A program made the translations under genes and the position numbers. From contig NZ_JAHVDV010000030.1 of NCBI RefSeq assembly GCF_051486985.1, positions 5,447-69,446 on the forward strand: 64,000 nt of DNA, written 5' to 3'. A model generated the notes under the pieces. That model saw only the letters and a list, made by a program, of their open reading frames with translations, had not been told where the DNA came from and did not search any database. Shown piece after piece: positions 63,805 through 64,000 of the stretch (its first letter is position 1; every line of letters begins with the position of its first letter). The DNA comes from CBFFRJ01 sp051486985. GTDB taxonomy: Bacteria > Pseudomonadota > Gammaproteobacteria > Enterobacterales > Enterobacteriaceae.

Positions 63805-63961
63805 GCCAGGGCGGTTCACCGCCACCGCCCTGGCGACCCGGGCTCCCGGCCAGGAAAATCGCCGCTTCGCGGTCCATGATGCTTATGTCGTCTGACTATC
63901 GGGTCGGGGACCAGCCTGCCTCCCTGCAGGCTATCCCCTCCGCCCGCTTCCCTGCGGGCGG
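63805..63961. repeat. GC-rich region with three strong hairpins at window edge
   Basis: Three stem-loops are visible. GCCAGGGCGGT/ACCGCCCTGGC (63805-63834) has an 11-bp stem, AGCCTGC/GCAGGCT (63913-63932) has loop CTCCCT, and CCGCCCGC/GCGGGCGG (63940-63961) has loop TTCCCT. The last two share nearly the same loop. A 39-codon minus-strand frame (63758-63877) crosses the region but has no clear ribosome site, and I do not recognise it. The stretch 63734-64000 otherwise shows no gene. It may be a dispersed structured repeat or the flank of an element outside the window. Confidence 0.5.
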
Positions 63962-64000
63962 CCCCGGTCAGCCGTCAACGCCTCATCGATTTTCAGCCGG

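Noticed and set aside
63758..63877. 39-codon minus-strand ORF
   Set aside because: It has no clear ribosome site, crosses a perfect 11-bp hairpin and was not recognised. Kept only as a note in the edge region.

Overview
The window is chromosomal DNA from an enteric gammaproteobacterium of the Enterobacteriaceae, closest in feel to Enterobacter, Lelliottia or Klebsiella. Gene order follows the E. coli K-12 block from csrB/syd to yqeF almost gene for gene, and the proteins match their E. coli counterparts as I remember them at nearly full length. No insertion sequence, prophage, rRNA or CRISPR array is visible.

Layout. 1-7.2 kb: 5' edge and control region of csrB, then syd, queF, ppnN, sdaC-sdaB, xni. 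7.3-14.1 kb: rlmM, ygdD, gcvA with divergent GcvB sRNA, ygdI, csdA-csdE, tcdA, mltA. 14.3-15.0 kb: three initiator tRNA genes followed by a 129-bp tandem repeat. 15.0-31.6 kb: amiC, argA, recD-recB-ptrA-recC and the ppdC-ygdB-ppdB-ppdA minor pseudopilin operon. 31.7-43.5 kb: thyA-lgt, ptsP-rppH, a DnaA-box region at the position of DARS2, mutH, ygdQ, ygdR, tas, lplT-aas. 43.5-45.1 kb: OmrA and OmrB sRNAs and galR. 45.1-50.8 kb: a beta-glucoside PTS locus not at this site in K-12 (EIIC, GH1 phospho-glucosidase, EIIB, UxuR-like and LacI-type regulators, an acetyltransferase). 51.0-57.9 kb: lysA/lysR, ygeA, kduD, kduI and yqeF, with an unusual small-gene region between kduI and yqeF. 58.0-63.6 kb: a MetNIQ-type methionine transporter divergent from mtcB-mtcC (reverse transsulfuration). 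The last 380 bp hold repeats and strong hairpins.

Compared with K-12, the fuc operon is missing between xni and rlmM and araE is missing between ygeA and kduD. The beta-glucoside locus and the methionine-to-cysteine module are extra.

The most interesting item is at 56.28-56.68 kb. It holds a 27-codon gene for an amphipathic, DinQ-like peptide whose Shine-Dalgarno is locked in a hairpin, preceded by convergent terminators that imply two small transcripts. This looks like an unannotated type I toxin-antitoxin locus. Other items worth a check are the tRNA-linked 129-bp repeats, the hairpin covering the mtcB ribosome-binding site, the GGTATACC operators of the PTS locus and the csrB control region at the left edge.
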